From Streptomyces sp. P9-A4 (GTDB lineage Bacteria > Actinomycetota > Actinomycetes > Streptomycetales > Streptomycetaceae): a DNA stretch of 64,000 bases. The notes under the pieces are model-generated. The model did no database searches and was not told the origin of the DNA. It saw only the letters and a list, made by a program, of their open reading frames with translations. Positions within the stretch are counted from its first letter, which is position 1. Each line of letters begins with the position of its first letter. The stretch covers positions 5,342,501-5,406,500 of the forward strand of contig NZ_JAZIFY010000001.1 in assembly GCF_036634195.1 (NCBI RefSeq), written 5' to 3'. The position numbers were made by a program, and so were the translations under genes. Below, piece after piece: positions 8,069 to 18,633 of this stretch.

Positions 8069-8541
8069 GTGAGGGCTCCGTCGGTGAGGGCCTGGTCGTG
8101 CAGGCGGAGGAGAAGCTCGGCAGCGGTACGACGGTTGTGTACGTCGGCTTCGATGATGTCGGCTCCATCGCGATAGCGGTGGTCCACCGACCAGTTGTCG
8201 AACGGCGCCGAACTCTGAAGTACTGCGGCCAGTCTGCCGCCAGAACGGCCGGCGAGAAGCAGTGCCACGTCGGACCACAGCTCTGGTAGATGGCTGAAGA
8301 ACTGAGGCTTGCCGTCGTCGTCCTGCACCCAGGGCTTCTTCGTTGGAAGTTTGCCTGGTTTCGTCGGGTCCATCGTTGCCCCCACGTACCGCAGCAGCAG
8401 GCTTTTCAACGCACACTCCACGGTGAACCCGAAGTGGTAGTCCGCGTTTGGCATCCGGCCGTCGTCGAGTAGGTACACCGCATCGTCGTAGTGGCGCAGC
8501 GCAGCACACGCGTAGTGCTCTGGCATGGGGGTATTGGACAC
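8065..8541 (-). CDS. HEPN-domain-like protein, first gene of the putative defence operon
   Basis: The product is about 158 residues. A helical hairpin with ALRHYDDAVYLLDDGR and ADYHFGFTVECALKSLLLRY matches the HEPN pattern (helix with Ala/Tyr, then E-ALK). The C-terminal half has WSVDHRYRDGADI and a final long helix. The classic R-x4-6-H RNase motif is not obvious, so it may be a non-catalytic HEPN subunit or an atypical toxin. The start is uncertain: GTG 8541 is given, ATG 8526 is equally possible, and ATG 8604 would add 21 residues before the GTG. The stop overlaps the next gene's GTG. Such HEPN proteins are common in abortive-infection and toxin-antitoxin modules. Confidence 0.65.
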   Translation of the reverse strand: MSNTPMPEHYACAALRHYDDAVYLLDDGRMPNADYHFGFTVECALKSLLLRYVGATMDPTKPGKLPTKKPWVQDDDGKPQFFSHLPELWSDVALLLAGRSGGRLAAVLQSSAPFDNWSVDHRYRDGADIIEADVHNRRTAAELLLRLHDQALTDGALT

Positions 8542-8837
8542 GTGACGATCATAGAGACCCCCTGCGGCAAGCGGCTCTCCCCTTCCTCGAACTGTGCCGA
8601 GCATGAGGTGTCTGCCCGAGAGTAGTCGCCTGCGCTTGTCGACTCGGTGCCAGTCTGCGAGCACAACTGTGCAGCCATTCCTGCCAGGAGTGCGGTCGGT
8701 AAGGGCTACGCCGCTGCGGTCGTCTTACGGACTGATAGCCGCGATTCCGGGCATTCGTGGGCGGATATTGATCAGATGAGTCATCTGCCTCTGCCTACGG
8801 CCAGGATGGCCGAAGGAGACTGCGGAGGGAGCATCCT
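8542..8837. other. Upstream region of the HEPN operon
   Basis: No convincing coding sequence is seen here. It must contain the minus-strand promoter of the three-gene operon and a leader for the small plus-strand frame at 8838. A short symmetrical GATGA-G-TCATC sits at about 8776-8786, but it is too short to call an operator. Confidence 0.4.
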
Positions 8838-9242
8838 GTGGAGACCACAGGCACACCGATCGAGCGATTGAAGGCACTTGACCATCTCAGTCCCCGTGAA
8901 GCGGCGAAGGCATGGGGGGTTTCCGAGGGAAGGCCTGACCAACGCCGCCGAGCAGATCAAGCAGATCCGAGCCGGTACTGACCGCTCGCTCGCCCGGGAC
9001 CGGCCGCGCTGCCCGGAACCGGTGGCCCTGTTCTACGGCTTCCCTGCAAGGTCCCTGTCGAGGTAGACTTGCAGGTCTGCTACCTGCACCAGCGAGTCAA
9101 TGCGAACCGCGGCTCCGATGTCGCGACTCATGCGCTCGCGGCAATCCAGGGACACGCCAGTTGGGAGCAGTTACGCGAGCGTTTCTGGAACCTGGACAAG
9201 CGAGCACTGCAGAGCGAGGGCTTCGACTGTCCCGTGAGCTAG
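8838..9242 (+). pseudogene. Decayed coding remnants of the element
   Basis: A GTG at 8838 behind GGAGGGAG opens a 47-codon frame (LKALDHLSPREAAKAWGVSE is protein-like) that stops at 8981. A second protein-like stretch in another frame (VCYLHQRVNANRGSDVATHA ... ASWEQLRERFWNLDK) runs from about 9063 to a TAG at 9240-9242. Neither is complete and no single frame joins them, which suggests one or two genes broken by frameshifts. The original function is not recognised; the place next to an excisionase-like gene fits remains of an element control region. Confidence 0.4.
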
Positions 9243-9445
9243 AGGCCGGCGCCTCGCTCACCGAGGAGGATTACCGTCTCGTCGTACTGATCTTGCCCTC
9301 GCCGGACCCTGCGACGCAGGGCCGCCGTGCCCTGGGTCTTCCTGGGCCGAACGACGGCATCGGCCATGCCGCCCGTCTCCGTGGACTGGGCGTCTTGCCT
9401 GCTGCGGCCGACGCCGCCACTCTCGGCCCGCCTTCGAATAGTTCT

Positions 9446-9835
9446 GTGCCCAAGCAGGCCAACACGCCGCCGGCGAAGAAAGGCCCGCTGCTCTACTCCA
9501 TCGCCAAGGCGGCGGAGCGTCTTGGAGTGGTTGCGTCGTGGTTGCGTTCCGAGTCCTCCGCTGGTCGAGCCCCGTACCGGCTGATCGGCAGGCGCCGGAT
9601 GTTCAGCGAGGAGGACCTTGAGCAGATCGCGAAGGACGCTCATCGGCCGAGCAGCGGAAGAAGAAGTCCACATGGCAACGCTGACATACGTGTCCGCCGC
9701 CGAGGCCGTCACCCACGTATCGGCTGTGCCCCAGCGCCGTTACTAGGCCTGAATTCCCTGGTCAAGGCTGCGCGGACCAGGGATTCGCAGGGACTTTTCA
9801 GCGACTTTTCGCCGTGCAAGCAGGGAAGCCCGTGA
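9446..9835 (+). CDS. Excisionase-like helix-turn-helix protein
   Basis: The 129-residue frame from GTG 9446 contains LLYSIAKAAERLGVVASWLR followed by GRAPYRLIGRRRMFSEEDLEQI. This is the pattern of MerR-type/excisionase (HTH_17) DNA-binding domains found beside integrases of Streptomyces integrative elements. The frame is open further upstream to 9161, but that part is not protein-like in the same way. After the HTH the C-terminal 50 residues look like read-through of non-coding sequence, so the gene may be damaged at its 3' end. It lies close to the att copy at sdaA, the usual place for xis/int, and the integrase itself is missing. Confidence 0.55.
   Translation: MPKQANTPPAKKGPLLYSIAKAAERLGVVASWLRSESSAGRAPYRLIGRRRMFSEEDLEQIAKDAHRPSSGRRSPHGNADIRVRRRGRHPRIGCAPAPLLGLNSLVKAARTRDSQGLFSDFSPCKQGSP
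9672..9746 (+). CDS. Very short open frame after the excisionase-like gene, possible 5' stub of a lost gene
   Basis: An ATG at 9672 preceded by GGAAGAAGAAG opens only 24 codons (MATLTYVSAAEAVTHVSAVP...) before TAG at 9744-9746. The strong ribosome-binding site and the position right after the HTH domain are where an integrase gene would be expected, so this may be the start of a deleted gene. Evidence for a working peptide is weak. Confidence 0.25.
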   Translation: MATLTYVSAAEAVTHVSAVPQRRY

Positions 9836-9877
9836 CAGCTCTGAAAGGAACAAAACCGCAGGTCAATACCATCTTAC

Positions 9878-11248
<1,371 letters not shown>

Positions 11249-11414
11249 GGAGGACTCCTTGTGGGGGCTAGACGCCGTTGTCTGCCGGGGTGGAGCAGAA
11301 AAGCGTGGAGAAGAGCGTGAAGACATGGGGTGGGGCACCGCGCTCACCGTCCAGTGTGCGTGGTGCCCCGATGTTCCGTGCGAACGAACCCCGGAACAAA
11401 AGCGTACGAAATTA

Positions 11415-12680
11415 CTACAGGCCGGGGTACAGCGGGTGCTTGTCCGCCAGCGCGGTCACCCGGGCCTTGAGGGACTCGGCCTTCTCGGCGTCGAAGCCGG
11501 GCTTCAGGGTCTCCGCGATGATGTCGGCGACCTCGGTGAAGTCCTCGGTGCCGAAGCCGCGGGTCGCGAGCGCCGGCGTGCCGATGCGCAGACCCGAGGT
11601 GACCATCGGCGGGCGCGGGTCGTTCGGAACGGCGTTCCGGTTGACCGTGATGCCGACCTCGTGGAGACGGTCCTCGGCCTGCTGGCCGTCCAGCTCGGAG
11701 TTCCGCAGGTCCACCAGGACCAGGTGCACGTCCGTGCCGCCGGACAGGACGGAGACACCGTGCTCGGTGACGTCGTCCTGGACCAGGCGCTCGGCCAGCA
11801 GACGGGCGCCGTCCAGGGTGCGCTGCTGGCGCTCCTTGAACTCCTCCGAGGCCGCGACCTTGAAGGAGACGGCCTTGGCCGCGATCACGTGCTCCAGCGG
11901 GCCGCCCTGGAAACCGGGGAAGACCGAGGAGTTCAGCTTCTTCGCGAATTCCTTCTTCGCGAGGATGATGCCGCCGCGGGGGCCGCCGAGCGTCTTGTGG
12001 GTGGTGGAGGTCACCACGTCCGCGTACGGGACCGGGTTCGGGTGCAGACCGGCGGCGACCAGGCCCGCGAAGTGGGCCATGTCGACCCACAGGTAGGCCT
12101 CGACCTCGTCGGCGATCCGGCGGAACTCGGCGAAGTCCAGCTGGCGCGGGTAGGCGGACCAGCCCGCGATGATCACCTTCGGGCGGTGCTCCTTGGCGAG
12201 GCGCTCGACCTCGGCCATGTCGACCAGACCGGCCTCGTCGACGTGGTACGCGACCACGTTGAACTGCTTGCCCGAGAAGTTCAGGCGCATGCCGTGGGTG
12301 AGGTGACCGCCGTGCGCCAGGTCCAGACCCAGGATCGTGTCGCCCGGCTGGGCGATCGCGAACAGGGCGGCCTGGTTCGCGGAGGCGCCCGAGTGCGGCT
12401 GGACGTTGGCGTACTCGGCGCCGAACAGGTCCTTGATCCGGTCGATCGCGATCTGCTCGGCCACGTCGACGTGCTCGCAGCCGCCGTAGTAGCGGCGGCC
12501 CGGGTAGCCCTCGGCGTACTTGTTGGTGAGGACGGAGCCCTGCGCCTCCATGACCGCGACCGGAGCGAAGTTCTCCGAGGCGATCATCTCGAGGGTGGAC
12601 TGCTGACGGCGGAGCTCGGCGTCGACCGCGGCGGCGACGTCGGGGTCCAGCTCGTGGAGGGGAGTGTTCAGAAGCGACAT
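11415..12680 (-). CDS. glyA: Serine hydroxymethyltransferase
   Basis: The 421-residue PLP enzyme interconverts serine and glycine with tetrahydrofolate. Clear family motifs are the N-terminal [13 protein letters not shown] and [13 protein letters not shown], and the PLP-lysine segment [15 protein letters not shown]. Length is normal. It lies 32 bp downstream of gcvH in the same direction, so it should be co-transcribed with the glycine cleavage genes: GcvT feeds methylene-THF and GlyA connects it to serine. Confidence 0.97.
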   Translation of the reverse strand: MSLLNTPLHELDPDVAAAVDAELRRQQSTLEMIASENFAPVAVMEAQGSVLTNKYAEGYPGRRYYGGCEHVDVAEQIAIDRIKDLFGAEYANVQPHSGASANQAALFAIAQPGDTILGLDLAHGGHLTHGMRLNFSGKQFNVVAYHVDEAGLVDMAEVERLAKEHRPKVIIAGWSAYPRQLDFAEFRRIADEVEAYLWVDMAHFAGLVAAGLHPNPVPYADVVTSTTHKTLGGPRGGIILAKKEFAKKLNSSVFPGFQGGPLEHVIAAKAVSFKVAASEEFKERQQRTLDGARLLAERLVQDDVTEHGVSVLSGGTDVHLVLVDLRNSELDGQQAEDRLHEVGITVNRNAVPNDPRPPMVTSGLRIGTPALATRGFGTEDFTEVADIIAETLKPGFDAEKAESLKARVTALADKHPLYPGL

Positions 12681-12712
12681 GAATCGATCCCTAGGGGGTC
12701 TCGGGCCTGGTC

Positions 12713-13090
12713 TCAGCCGGCGGAGAACGCGGTGTACTCGTCGGCGGAGAGCAGCTCGTCCGGCTCGCCCGCGACACGTACCTTGAACAGCCAGCCACCC
12801 TCGAACGGAGCCGTGTTCACCAGCGACGGGTCGTCCACCACGTCCTGGTTGGCGGCGACGACCTCACCCGAGACGGGGGAGTACAGGTCGCTCACGGACT
12901 TCGTCGACTCCAGCTCGCCGCAGGTCTCGCCCGCGGTGACGGTGTCACCGACCTCGGGGAGCTGGGCGTAGACGACGTCACCGAGCGCGTTGGCGGCGAA
13001 CTCCGTGATGCCGACGGTCGAGACGCCGTCCTCGGCGTCCGACAGCCACTCGTGCTCCTTGGTGTAGCGCAGCTGCTGGGGGTTGCTCAT
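12713..13090 (-). CDS. gcvH: Glycine cleavage system H protein
   Basis: The 125-residue carrier starts [16 protein letters not shown] and has the lipoylation site lysine in [17 protein letters not shown]. It shuttles the aminomethyl group between the P, T and L proteins. The ATG at 13090 follows AGGAGA; an upstream in-frame extension has no support. It sits between gcvT (97-bp gap) and glyA. The gene for the P protein is not in the window. Confidence 0.96.
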   Translation of the reverse strand: MSNPQQLRYTKEHEWLSDAEDGVSTVGITEFAANALGDVVYAQLPEVGDTVTAGETCGELESTKSVSDLYSPVSGEVVAANQDVVDDPSLVNTAPFEGGWLFKVRVAGEPDELLSADEYTAFSAG

Positions 13091-13187
13091 GGCCTGATTC
13101 TCCTGGATCGGGGGAGTACTGATGAACGTGGGTCTTACGGGGTGAGACGCGAAGTGAGACGGATACGTCACTTCCGGCGCGGACGCG

Positions 13188-14312
13188 TCACTTCTGGCGC
13201 TTGTAGAACGGCAGCGCCACGACCTCGTAGGGCTCGTGGGTGCCACGGATGTCCACACCTACACCCTCGGTGCCGGGCGTGGCGTGCGCCGCGTCCACGT
13301 ACGCGATGGCGATCGGCTTGCCGAGCGTCGGGGACGGGGCGCCGGAGGTCACCTCGCCGATCACCACGCCGTCCTTGACGACGGAGAAGCCGGCGCGCGG
13401 GACGCGGCGGCCCTCGGCGATCAGGCCGACGAGCTTGCGGGGCGGGGCGGTCTCGGCGCGCTCGGCGGCCTTCTCCAGCGCCTCGCGGCCGACGAAGCGG
13501 CCCTCGTTCGTCGTCTTCTCGAACTTCACGACCCGGCCGAGGCCCGCGTCGAAGGGGGTGAGGCCGGTGGTCAGCTCGTGGCCGTACAGCGGCATGCCCG
13601 CCTCCAGGCGGAGCGTGTCACGGCAGGACAGACCACAGGGGATCAGACCGACCGGGGCGCCCGCCTCGGTCAGCGCCTTCCAGACGCCCTCGGCGTGCTC
13701 GGGCTTGAGGAACAGCTCGAAGCCGTCCTCGCCGGTGTAGCCGGTACGGGCGATCAGCGCGGGCACGCCCGCGACGGTGCCCGGCAGGCCGGCGTAGTAC
13801 TTGAGACCGTCCAGGTCGGCGTCGGTGAGCGACTTGAGGATGCCGGGGGACTCCGGGCCCTGGACGGCGATCAGGGCGTACGCGTCGCGGTCGTCGCGGA
13901 CCTCGGCGTCGAAGCCGCCGGAGCGGGCGACGAGCGCGTCCAGGACGATCTGGGCGTTGGAGGCGTTGGCGACGACCATGTACTCGGTCTCGCCGAGGCG
14001 GTAGACGATCAGGTCGTCGAGGATGCCGCCGTCCTCCCGGCAGATCATCGTGTAGCGGGCGCGGCCGACGCCCACCGTCGAGATGTTGCCGACCAGGGCG
14101 TGGTCGAGGAGCGCGACGGCCTGCGGCCCGGCGACGGTGATCTCGCCCATGTGCGAGAGGTCGAAGAGACCGGCCTTGGTGCGGACGGCGACGTGCTCGT
14201 CGCGCTCGCTGCCGTACCGGAGCGGCATGTCCCAGCCCGCGAAGTCGGTCATGGTCGCGCCCAGGGAACGATGCAGGGCATCGAGGGCGGTCAGACGGGG
14301 GGCAGTGCTCAT
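13188..14312 (-). CDS. gcvT: Glycine cleavage system T protein (aminomethyltransferase)
   Basis: The 374-residue folate enzyme releases ammonia and passes the one-carbon unit to tetrahydrofolate. Motifs include [15 protein letters not shown] near the start, [24 protein letters not shown] and [18 protein letters not shown], with a normal C-terminal barrel ending in [10 protein letters not shown]. The start is ATG 14312 behind GGGAG. It is the first gene after the glycine riboswitch, so expression of the block should rise with glycine. Confidence 0.97.
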   Translation of the reverse strand: MSTAPRLTALDALHRSLGATMTDFAGWDMPLRYGSERDEHVAVRTKAGLFDLSHMGEITVAGPQAVALLDHALVGNISTVGVGRARYTMICREDGGILDDLIVYRLGETEYMVVANASNAQIVLDALVARSGGFDAEVRDDRDAYALIAVQGPESPGILKSLTDADLDGLKYYAGLPGTVAGVPALIARTGYTGEDGFELFLKPEHAEGVWKALTEAGAPVGLIPCGLSCRDTLRLEAGMPLYGHELTTGLTPFDAGLGRVVKFEKTTNEGRFVGREALEKAAERAETAPPRKLVGLIAEGRRVPRAGFSVVKDGVVIGEVTSGAPSPTLGKPIAIAYVDAAHATPGTEGVGVDIRGTHEPYEVVALPFYKRQK

Positions 14313-14378
14313 GGGTGGCTCCCGGATCCCAAGGGCGTGATCGGTGACGAACACATGACGGCGAGGACGTCCTCCCCA

Positions 14379-14585
14379 TCTGTCATGGAACCTGAGAGGT
14401 TCACCGAGAGCATCTCGTCACCGAGAGATCGGCTTGCACCTTGGGTGGGGACACGGCAGGGTGTCCCGCTTTTCAGATCTGCCTCATCCGCGCGGTACGG
14501 GGCCTGAGAGATTCAAGGGAGGGTCTTGCTCCTTCGGCGCCCGGACGCGCTCTGCGGTCCGGAACTCTCCCGCGCGGATTCGAGC
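14379..14585 (-). promoter_or_regulatory. Tandem glycine riboswitch upstream of gcvT
   Basis: Read on the minus strand, two successive aptamer-like blocks are seen. The first begins CGGGAGAGTTCCG, has GCGCCGAAGGAGCAA, and ends in CTTGAATCTCTCAGGCCCC. The second has GGTGCAAGCCG and GGTGAACCTCTCAGGTTC. These are the conserved pieces of type I/type II tandem glycine aptamers (gcvT motif). The end is about 65 nt before the gcvT start. Glycine binding usually turns the operon on. Boundaries are by eye. Confidence 0.9.
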
Positions 14586-14610
14586 GGCCGGTATGCGATT
14601 GTGTGGCGAC

Positions 14611-14631
14611 TGTGCGCGCCTGGCGCGCACA
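14611..14631. repeat. Perfect 10-bp inverted repeat between riboswitch and upstream promoter region
   Basis: TGTGCGCGCC and GGCGCGCACA flank a single central T. The site lies just upstream of the riboswitch on the minus strand and about 100 bp ahead of the divergent plus-strand gene. It may be an operator or a leader hairpin; no regulator can be named. Confidence 0.4.
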
Positions 14632-14734
14632 TCATTGCACGAGGGCCCGGCGGGGCAAATCGCTTGTGTCTCATTACTGTTTCTTTACACTTCTTGGGCA
14701 AGGGTCTCCTGAGGCCCGGCAGGGGGGAGAAGCG

Positions 14735-15397
14735 ATGAGGTTCCAGCACACCGGCGCATACGCTCCGAGTACGGGCATACCGTCCCAGCGGGCCCGTGCC
14801 AGAACCCGCCGCCGGGGCCGGCTCCTGCGGGACCTGCGCGAGCGCGGCGGCCGCGGTCCCCGTGCCCTCACCTTCGCCGCCGGCGACCTCGTCGTCGTCT
14901 CGGGCCTGCCCGGCAGCGGCAAGTCCACCCTCATGAAGCGCGTCGCCGAGGGCACCGGCATCGACTCCCAGGACGCCCGTGAGCGCTGGCAGGCCCGCAT
15001 GCCCCGCCTCCTGCCGTACGCCCTCTACCGCCCTCTCGTCCGGCTCGCCCACTACGCCGGACTCCGCCGCGCCCTGCGCTCCGGCGCCGGGGTGATCGTC
15101 CACGACTGCGGCACCCAGTCCTGGGTGCGGGGCTGGCTCGCCCGCGAGGCCCGCCGCCGCGGCCGGGCCCTGCACCTCCTGCTCCTCGACGTCACTCCGG
15201 ACGCCGCCCGCGCCGGCCAGCGCGCCCGCGGCCGGGGCGTCTCGGCCTACGCCATGGCCCGGCACCGGCGGGCCGTCGCGCGGCTCGTCCGGGCCGCCGA
15301 GTCCGGCAGCCTGCCGCACGGCTGCGCCTCCGCCACCCTGCTCGACCGGGACGCGGCGGACGCCCTGCGGAGGATCGGCTTCCGGGAGGCCGCCTGA
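14735..15397 (+). CDS. Small P-loop (AAA-type) ATPase, kinase-like
   Basis: The 220-residue product has a Walker A motif VVVSGLPGSGKSTLMKRV (about residues 51-68) after an Arg-rich N-terminus, then a helical region and LLLLDVTPDAARAGQRARG, which resembles the lid region of small nucleoside/polynucleotide kinases and zeta-toxin-like kinases. No substrate can be assigned. The ATG at 14735 follows GGGGGGAGAAG. It is divergent from gcvT and monocistronic, with a hairpin after it. Confidence 0.75.
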   Translation: MRFQHTGAYAPSTGIPSQRARARTRRRGRLLRDLRERGGRGPRALTFAAGDLVVVSGLPGSGKSTLMKRVAEGTGIDSQDARERWQARMPRLLPYALYRPLVRLAHYAGLRRALRSGAGVIVHDCGTQSWVRGWLAREARRRGRALHLLLLDVTPDAARAGQRARGRGVSAYAMARHRRAVARLVRAAESGSLPHGCASATLLDRDAADALRRIGFREAA

Positions 15398-15444
15398 CGG
15401 CCGCCCCCGGGCCCCGGGCCGCCGCGTTCCGTACCCTTTGGGCC

Positions 15445-15465
15445 ACGCCGCCACCGGGGCGGCGT
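15445..15465 (+). terminator. Hairpin after the small ATPase gene
   Basis: ACGCCGCC (15445-15452) pairs with GGCGGCGT (15458-15465) around a 5-nt loop, 50 bp after the stop. No T-run; probable Streptomyces-type terminator. Confidence 0.45.
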
Positions 15466-15521
15466 TAGGGTGCTGCCGGGCGGCCGGTGCGGCAGGCCGT
15501 GCGAGAAGGGGAAACGGGACC

Positions 15522-16262
15522 GTGGACGTGACGTGGCCGGGCAATGAGCTCGAAGAGGTCCTTGCCGCCTCACTCGGCAACCCGGAGGCCGGCGGCCGGC
15601 TGGTCGAAGTACTGGGCCGCAGCTCCGTCTGGGTGCCCCTGCCCAACGGCGGCAGCGCCGAGAGTGCCGACCTCGACCTCCCCACCATGGAGATCGACGG
15701 CGCGGCGTACGTCCCCGTGTTCAGCTCCGAACAACAGTTCCTCGCCTGCGTCGGCGGCCACATGTCCTTCACCGTCGCCCCCGCCCGCGACTTCGCCCGC
15801 GGCCTGCCCCCGCAGCTCGGCATCGCGGTGAACCCCGGCGGCACCGTCGGGGTTCCGCTGCCCCCGCCCGCCGTCGTCGAACTCTGCCGCGCCGGACGCA
15901 CCCCGCTCGACGGCCCCGCGAGCGGCGGCCGGGTCCGCCTCTTCGAGCCCGACTGGCAGGACGACCCCGTCGACTTCCTCTCCGCCGCCGCCGCCGAGTT
16001 CGAGGCCACCGGCGTCGTCGTCACCGCCCGCCGCGCCCTCGCCAGCGTCGAGGGCACCGAACCCGCCCTCTTCGTCGGCGTCCAGCTCTCCGCCTGGGAC
16101 GGCATCGACCGCAACGCCCCCCTGGACGCCCTCGGCCGCGCCCTCGGCCGGGTCGAGGTGGCCTGGCCGGTCAACCTCATCCTGCTCGACATGGCGCAGG
16201 ACCCGGTCGGCGACTGGATGCTGGAGCGGGTACGCCCCTTCTACCAGCGCGCCGCCGGGTGA
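15522..16262 (+). CDS. SseB family protein (enhanced serine sensitivity type)
   Basis: The 246-residue product starts at GTG 15522 behind AGAAGGGGAAACGGG. The N-terminal half has the SseB layout: WVPLP, then MEIDGAAYVPVFSSEQQF and GINPGG-like VNPGGTVGVPLP. The C-terminal domain ends ERVRPFYQRAAG. SseB proteins are of uncertain function; the Escherichia coli name comes from serine sensitivity on overexpression. A second, related gene follows 74 bp later, so the pair looks like a duplicated operon. Confidence 0.8.
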   Translation: MDVTWPGNELEEVLAASLGNPEAGGRLVEVLGRSSVWVPLPNGGSAESADLDLPTMEIDGAAYVPVFSSEQQFLACVGGHMSFTVAPARDFARGLPPQLGIAVNPGGTVGVPLPPPAVVELCRAGRTPLDGPASGGRVRLFEPDWQDDPVDFLSAAAAEFEATGVVVTARRALASVEGTEPALFVGVQLSAWDGIDRNAPLDALGRALGRVEVAWPVNLILLDMAQDPVGDWMLERVRPFYQRAAG

Positions 16263-16336
16263 GCGGCCCCCTGCTTAAGCTGAACTGAACCGGTAGCTGG
16301 ACAGACGTGGTGGACGAAAGAGGGGCGGGACCCAGG

Positions 16337-17128
16337 GTGAGCGCGTCAGGCACCGCTGCGACCGATCAGGTCGAGCACACGCTGCGCCAGGTGGCACCCG
16401 GACGCTACGACGCGTACGAGCAGTTGCTGCACGCCCTCGCGGACGGCGAACTCCGGATGCTGCTCTGGCACGGCTCGCCCGGCACGGCCGACGCCCAGTA
16501 CGGGAACATGGAGGTCGACGGCTTCGGCTACGCGCCCTGCGTCACCTCCGACCGGGAACTCGCCGCCTCCGGCTGGAACCGCGCCCACGAGTTGGTCACC
16601 GGCCGCGAGATCGCCCGCGCCCTCTACCCCGACCGCTGGGGCGTCTGGCTCAACCCGCACGCCCCCGGCGGCGGCCTCGGCATCCCCTGGGCCGACCTGC
16701 GGCGGATCGCCACCGGTCTCGACCGGATGCCCGCGGGCCCCCTGCGGGTCACCGATCCCACCCTGGAGATGCCGCAGTTCTACGCCCTGCTCACACAGAA
16801 CGCGCACCGCACCCCGGCCGTCCGGGCCCTGCGCCGAGGCTGGGTGCAGCCCGCGCTCGGCTCCCCGTACCTCGTCATCGGTCTCGACCTGTACGACACC
16901 TCCACGGCCGCCGTCGACACGGTCCGCGCGATGATGCGCCAGTCGATCGGTGCCGTACCCGAGGGCCTGCCCGTCTCCACGGTCGCCCTCTCCGACGCCT
17001 ACGACCCGGTGGCCCTCTGGCTGCGGGCGAACGGACGCCCCTTCTACGACCGCGAGGCACACGCCGGACGCGGCTCCGCGCCCGTCCCCGGATACGGCTA
17101 CCCGCCACCGGCGCCGTCCGGATACTGA
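16337..17128 (+). CDS. Second SseB-like protein
   Basis: The product (263 residues from GTG 16337) shares the fold pattern of its neighbour: LRMLLWHGSPGT, MEVDGFGYAPCVTSDREL, VWLNPHAPGGGLGIPW, and a C-terminal domain ending DAYDPVALWLRANGRPFYDR. A longer version from GTG 16307 is possible, but GTG 16337 has the purine-rich AAAGAGGGGCGGGA ahead of it. A Gly/Pro/Tyr-rich tail (GYGYPPPAPSGY) closes the protein. Function unknown, presumably paired with the upstream paralogue. Confidence 0.8.
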   Translation: MSASGTAATDQVEHTLRQVAPGRYDAYEQLLHALADGELRMLLWHGSPGTADAQYGNMEVDGFGYAPCVTSDRELAASGWNRAHELVTGREIARALYPDRWGVWLNPHAPGGGLGIPWADLRRIATGLDRMPAGPLRVTDPTLEMPQFYALLTQNAHRTPAVRALRRGWVQPALGSPYLVIGLDLYDTSTAAVDTVRAMMRQSIGAVPEGLPVSTVALSDAYDPVALWLRANGRPFYDREAHAGRGSAPVPGYGYPPPAPSGY

Positions 17129-17159
17129 GACGCACCTCGTCCGGCGTTCCGCCCCACCG

Positions 17160-17183
17160 GCCTCCGGAGTTCGCTCCGGAGGC
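17160..17183 (+). terminator. Terminator after the SseB-like pair
   Basis: GCCTCCGGA and TCCGGAGGC form a perfect 9-bp stem with a 6-nt loop, followed by TTTCCTT, 31 bp after the stop of the second SseB-like gene. Confidence 0.75.
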
Positions 17184-17491
17184 TTTCCTTCGCCCCAATT
17201 ACGACCTCGGAACGCCCAGTTGAGCGACATGTCCGATTGAGGGGAAGAGCGACCGAGATGGTCCGCTCACGTGATCACGACGTCCGGATAACGGAAGTCG
17301 CAGCACCGCATCACGTTTGAGCAAACATTCCTCGTCAGGGCTGGCGGGTGATCGCAAGCGCATTGAAGACTCCCCGGAACACCGGGCGTTCAGCTCCTTC
17401 TCGAGCACATGCCCAGCAGGTTGTTCCACCGAGCCGCTACCCGCGGCGGGCAAGGGCCGGCTACCGGCGGCCGAGAGGGGTCCTCACCACG
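17184..17491 (+). promoter_or_regulatory. Leader region of the ABC transporter operon
   Basis: This non-coding stretch separates the SseB-like pair from the importer genes. It is less GC-rich than its surroundings near 17190-17340 (AATTACG, ATAACGG, TGAGCAAACATTC), as promoter regions in Streptomyces often are. No clear -35/-10 pair or protein-like frame was found. The purine block GAGAGGGG just before ATG 17492 is the ribosome-binding site. Confidence 0.4.
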
Positions 17492-18526
17492 ATGACGGCA
17501 CCACTGCACGAGACGAGTGCGGGCGAGCCGACCTCCGTCGACGCCGCGCCCGACGCACCCGGCACGCCGGACGGATCCGGCGCCGCCGGCACCACCGTCA
17601 AGGCGATCGAGGGCCGCTCGCCCTGGATGATCGCCTGGACCCGGCTCAAGCGCGACAAACTCGCCCTCGCGGGCGCCTTCGTCGTCCTCTTCCTCGTCCT
17701 GGTCGCGCTCTTCGCCCCGCTCATCGTCGGACTCCTCGGCCACCCGCCGGACGAGTTCCACGAGGACCAGATCGACCCGCTCTTCGGCACCCCGATCGGC
17801 TCCTGGGGCGGCGTCAGCTCCGACTTCCTCTTCGGAGTCGAGCCCGTCAACGGCCGCGACGTCTTCAGCCGCATCGTCTACGGCGCCCGGATCTCGCTGC
17901 TCGTCGCCTTCCTCGCGGCGGTCTTCGCCGTCGTCCTCGGCACGGTCCTCGGCATCATCGCGGGCTACTTCGGCGGCTGGATCGACGCGGCCCTCAGCCG
18001 CGTCATGGACGTGATGCTCGCCTTCCCGCAGCTGCTCTTCACGATCGCCCTCGTCTCCGTCCTGCCGAACGAACTCCTCGGCCTCGACGGCTCGGGCGTC
18101 CGCATCGCCGCCCTGGTCCTGGTCATCGGCTTCTTCGGCTGGCCCTACGTGGGCCGCATCGTCCGCGGCCAGACCCTCTCGCTGCGCAACCGCGAGTACG
18201 TGGAGGCCGCCCAGAGCCTCGGCGCCGGCCGCCTCTACATCCTCCGCCGCGAGCTGCTGCCCAACCTGATCGCCCCGATCACCGTCTACGCGACGCTCAT
18301 GATCCCCACCAACATCCTCACCGAAGCGGCGCTCAGCTTCCTCGGCGCGGGTGTGAAGCCCCCGACGGCCTCCTGGGGGCAGATGCTGTCGACCGCCATC
18401 ACCACCTACGAGTCGGACCCCCTGTTCATGGTGATCCCCGGCCTCGCGATCTTCATCACCGTCCTGGCGTTCAACCTCTTCGGCGACGGCGTGCGTGACG
18501 CGCTCGACCCGAAGGGCTCCCGCTGA
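17492..18526 (+). CDS. ABC importer permease, DppC/OppC type
   Basis: The 344-residue membrane protein has a roughly 55-residue polar N-terminus, then a first membrane helix (LAGAFVVLFLVLVALFAPLI), an extracytoplasmic segment and five further helices. The cytoplasmic EAA loop EAAQSLGAGRLYILRRELLP contacts the ATPases. It is the first gene of a five-gene importer (permease C, binding protein, permease B, two ATPases), an order different from the usual binding-protein-first layout. Likely imports oligopeptides or dipeptides; the substrate is not visible from sequence. Confidence 0.9.
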   Translation: MTAPLHETSAGEPTSVDAAPDAPGTPDGSGAAGTTVKAIEGRSPWMIAWTRLKRDKLALAGAFVVLFLVLVALFAPLIVGLLGHPPDEFHEDQIDPLFGTPIGSWGGVSSDFLFGVEPVNGRDVFSRIVYGARISLLVAFLAAVFAVVLGTVLGIIAGYFGGWIDAALSRVMDVMLAFPQLLFTIALVSVLPNELLGLDGSGVRIAALVLVIGFFGWPYVGRIVRGQTLSLRNREYVEAAQSLGAGRLYILRRELLPNLIAPITVYATLMIPTNILTEAALSFLGAGVKPPTASWGQMLSTAITTYESDPLFMVIPGLAIFITVLAFNLFGDGVRDALDPKGSR

Positions 18527-18633
18527 CCGCTCGCCGACGACCCGCTAGACCCGCCCCTGCCGCTGGCGACAGGAGGCCCTTCCCCCAATCGGCGCGCCGC
18601 ACCGGCCGCCACTACCCGGAGGTTGCGAGACCC

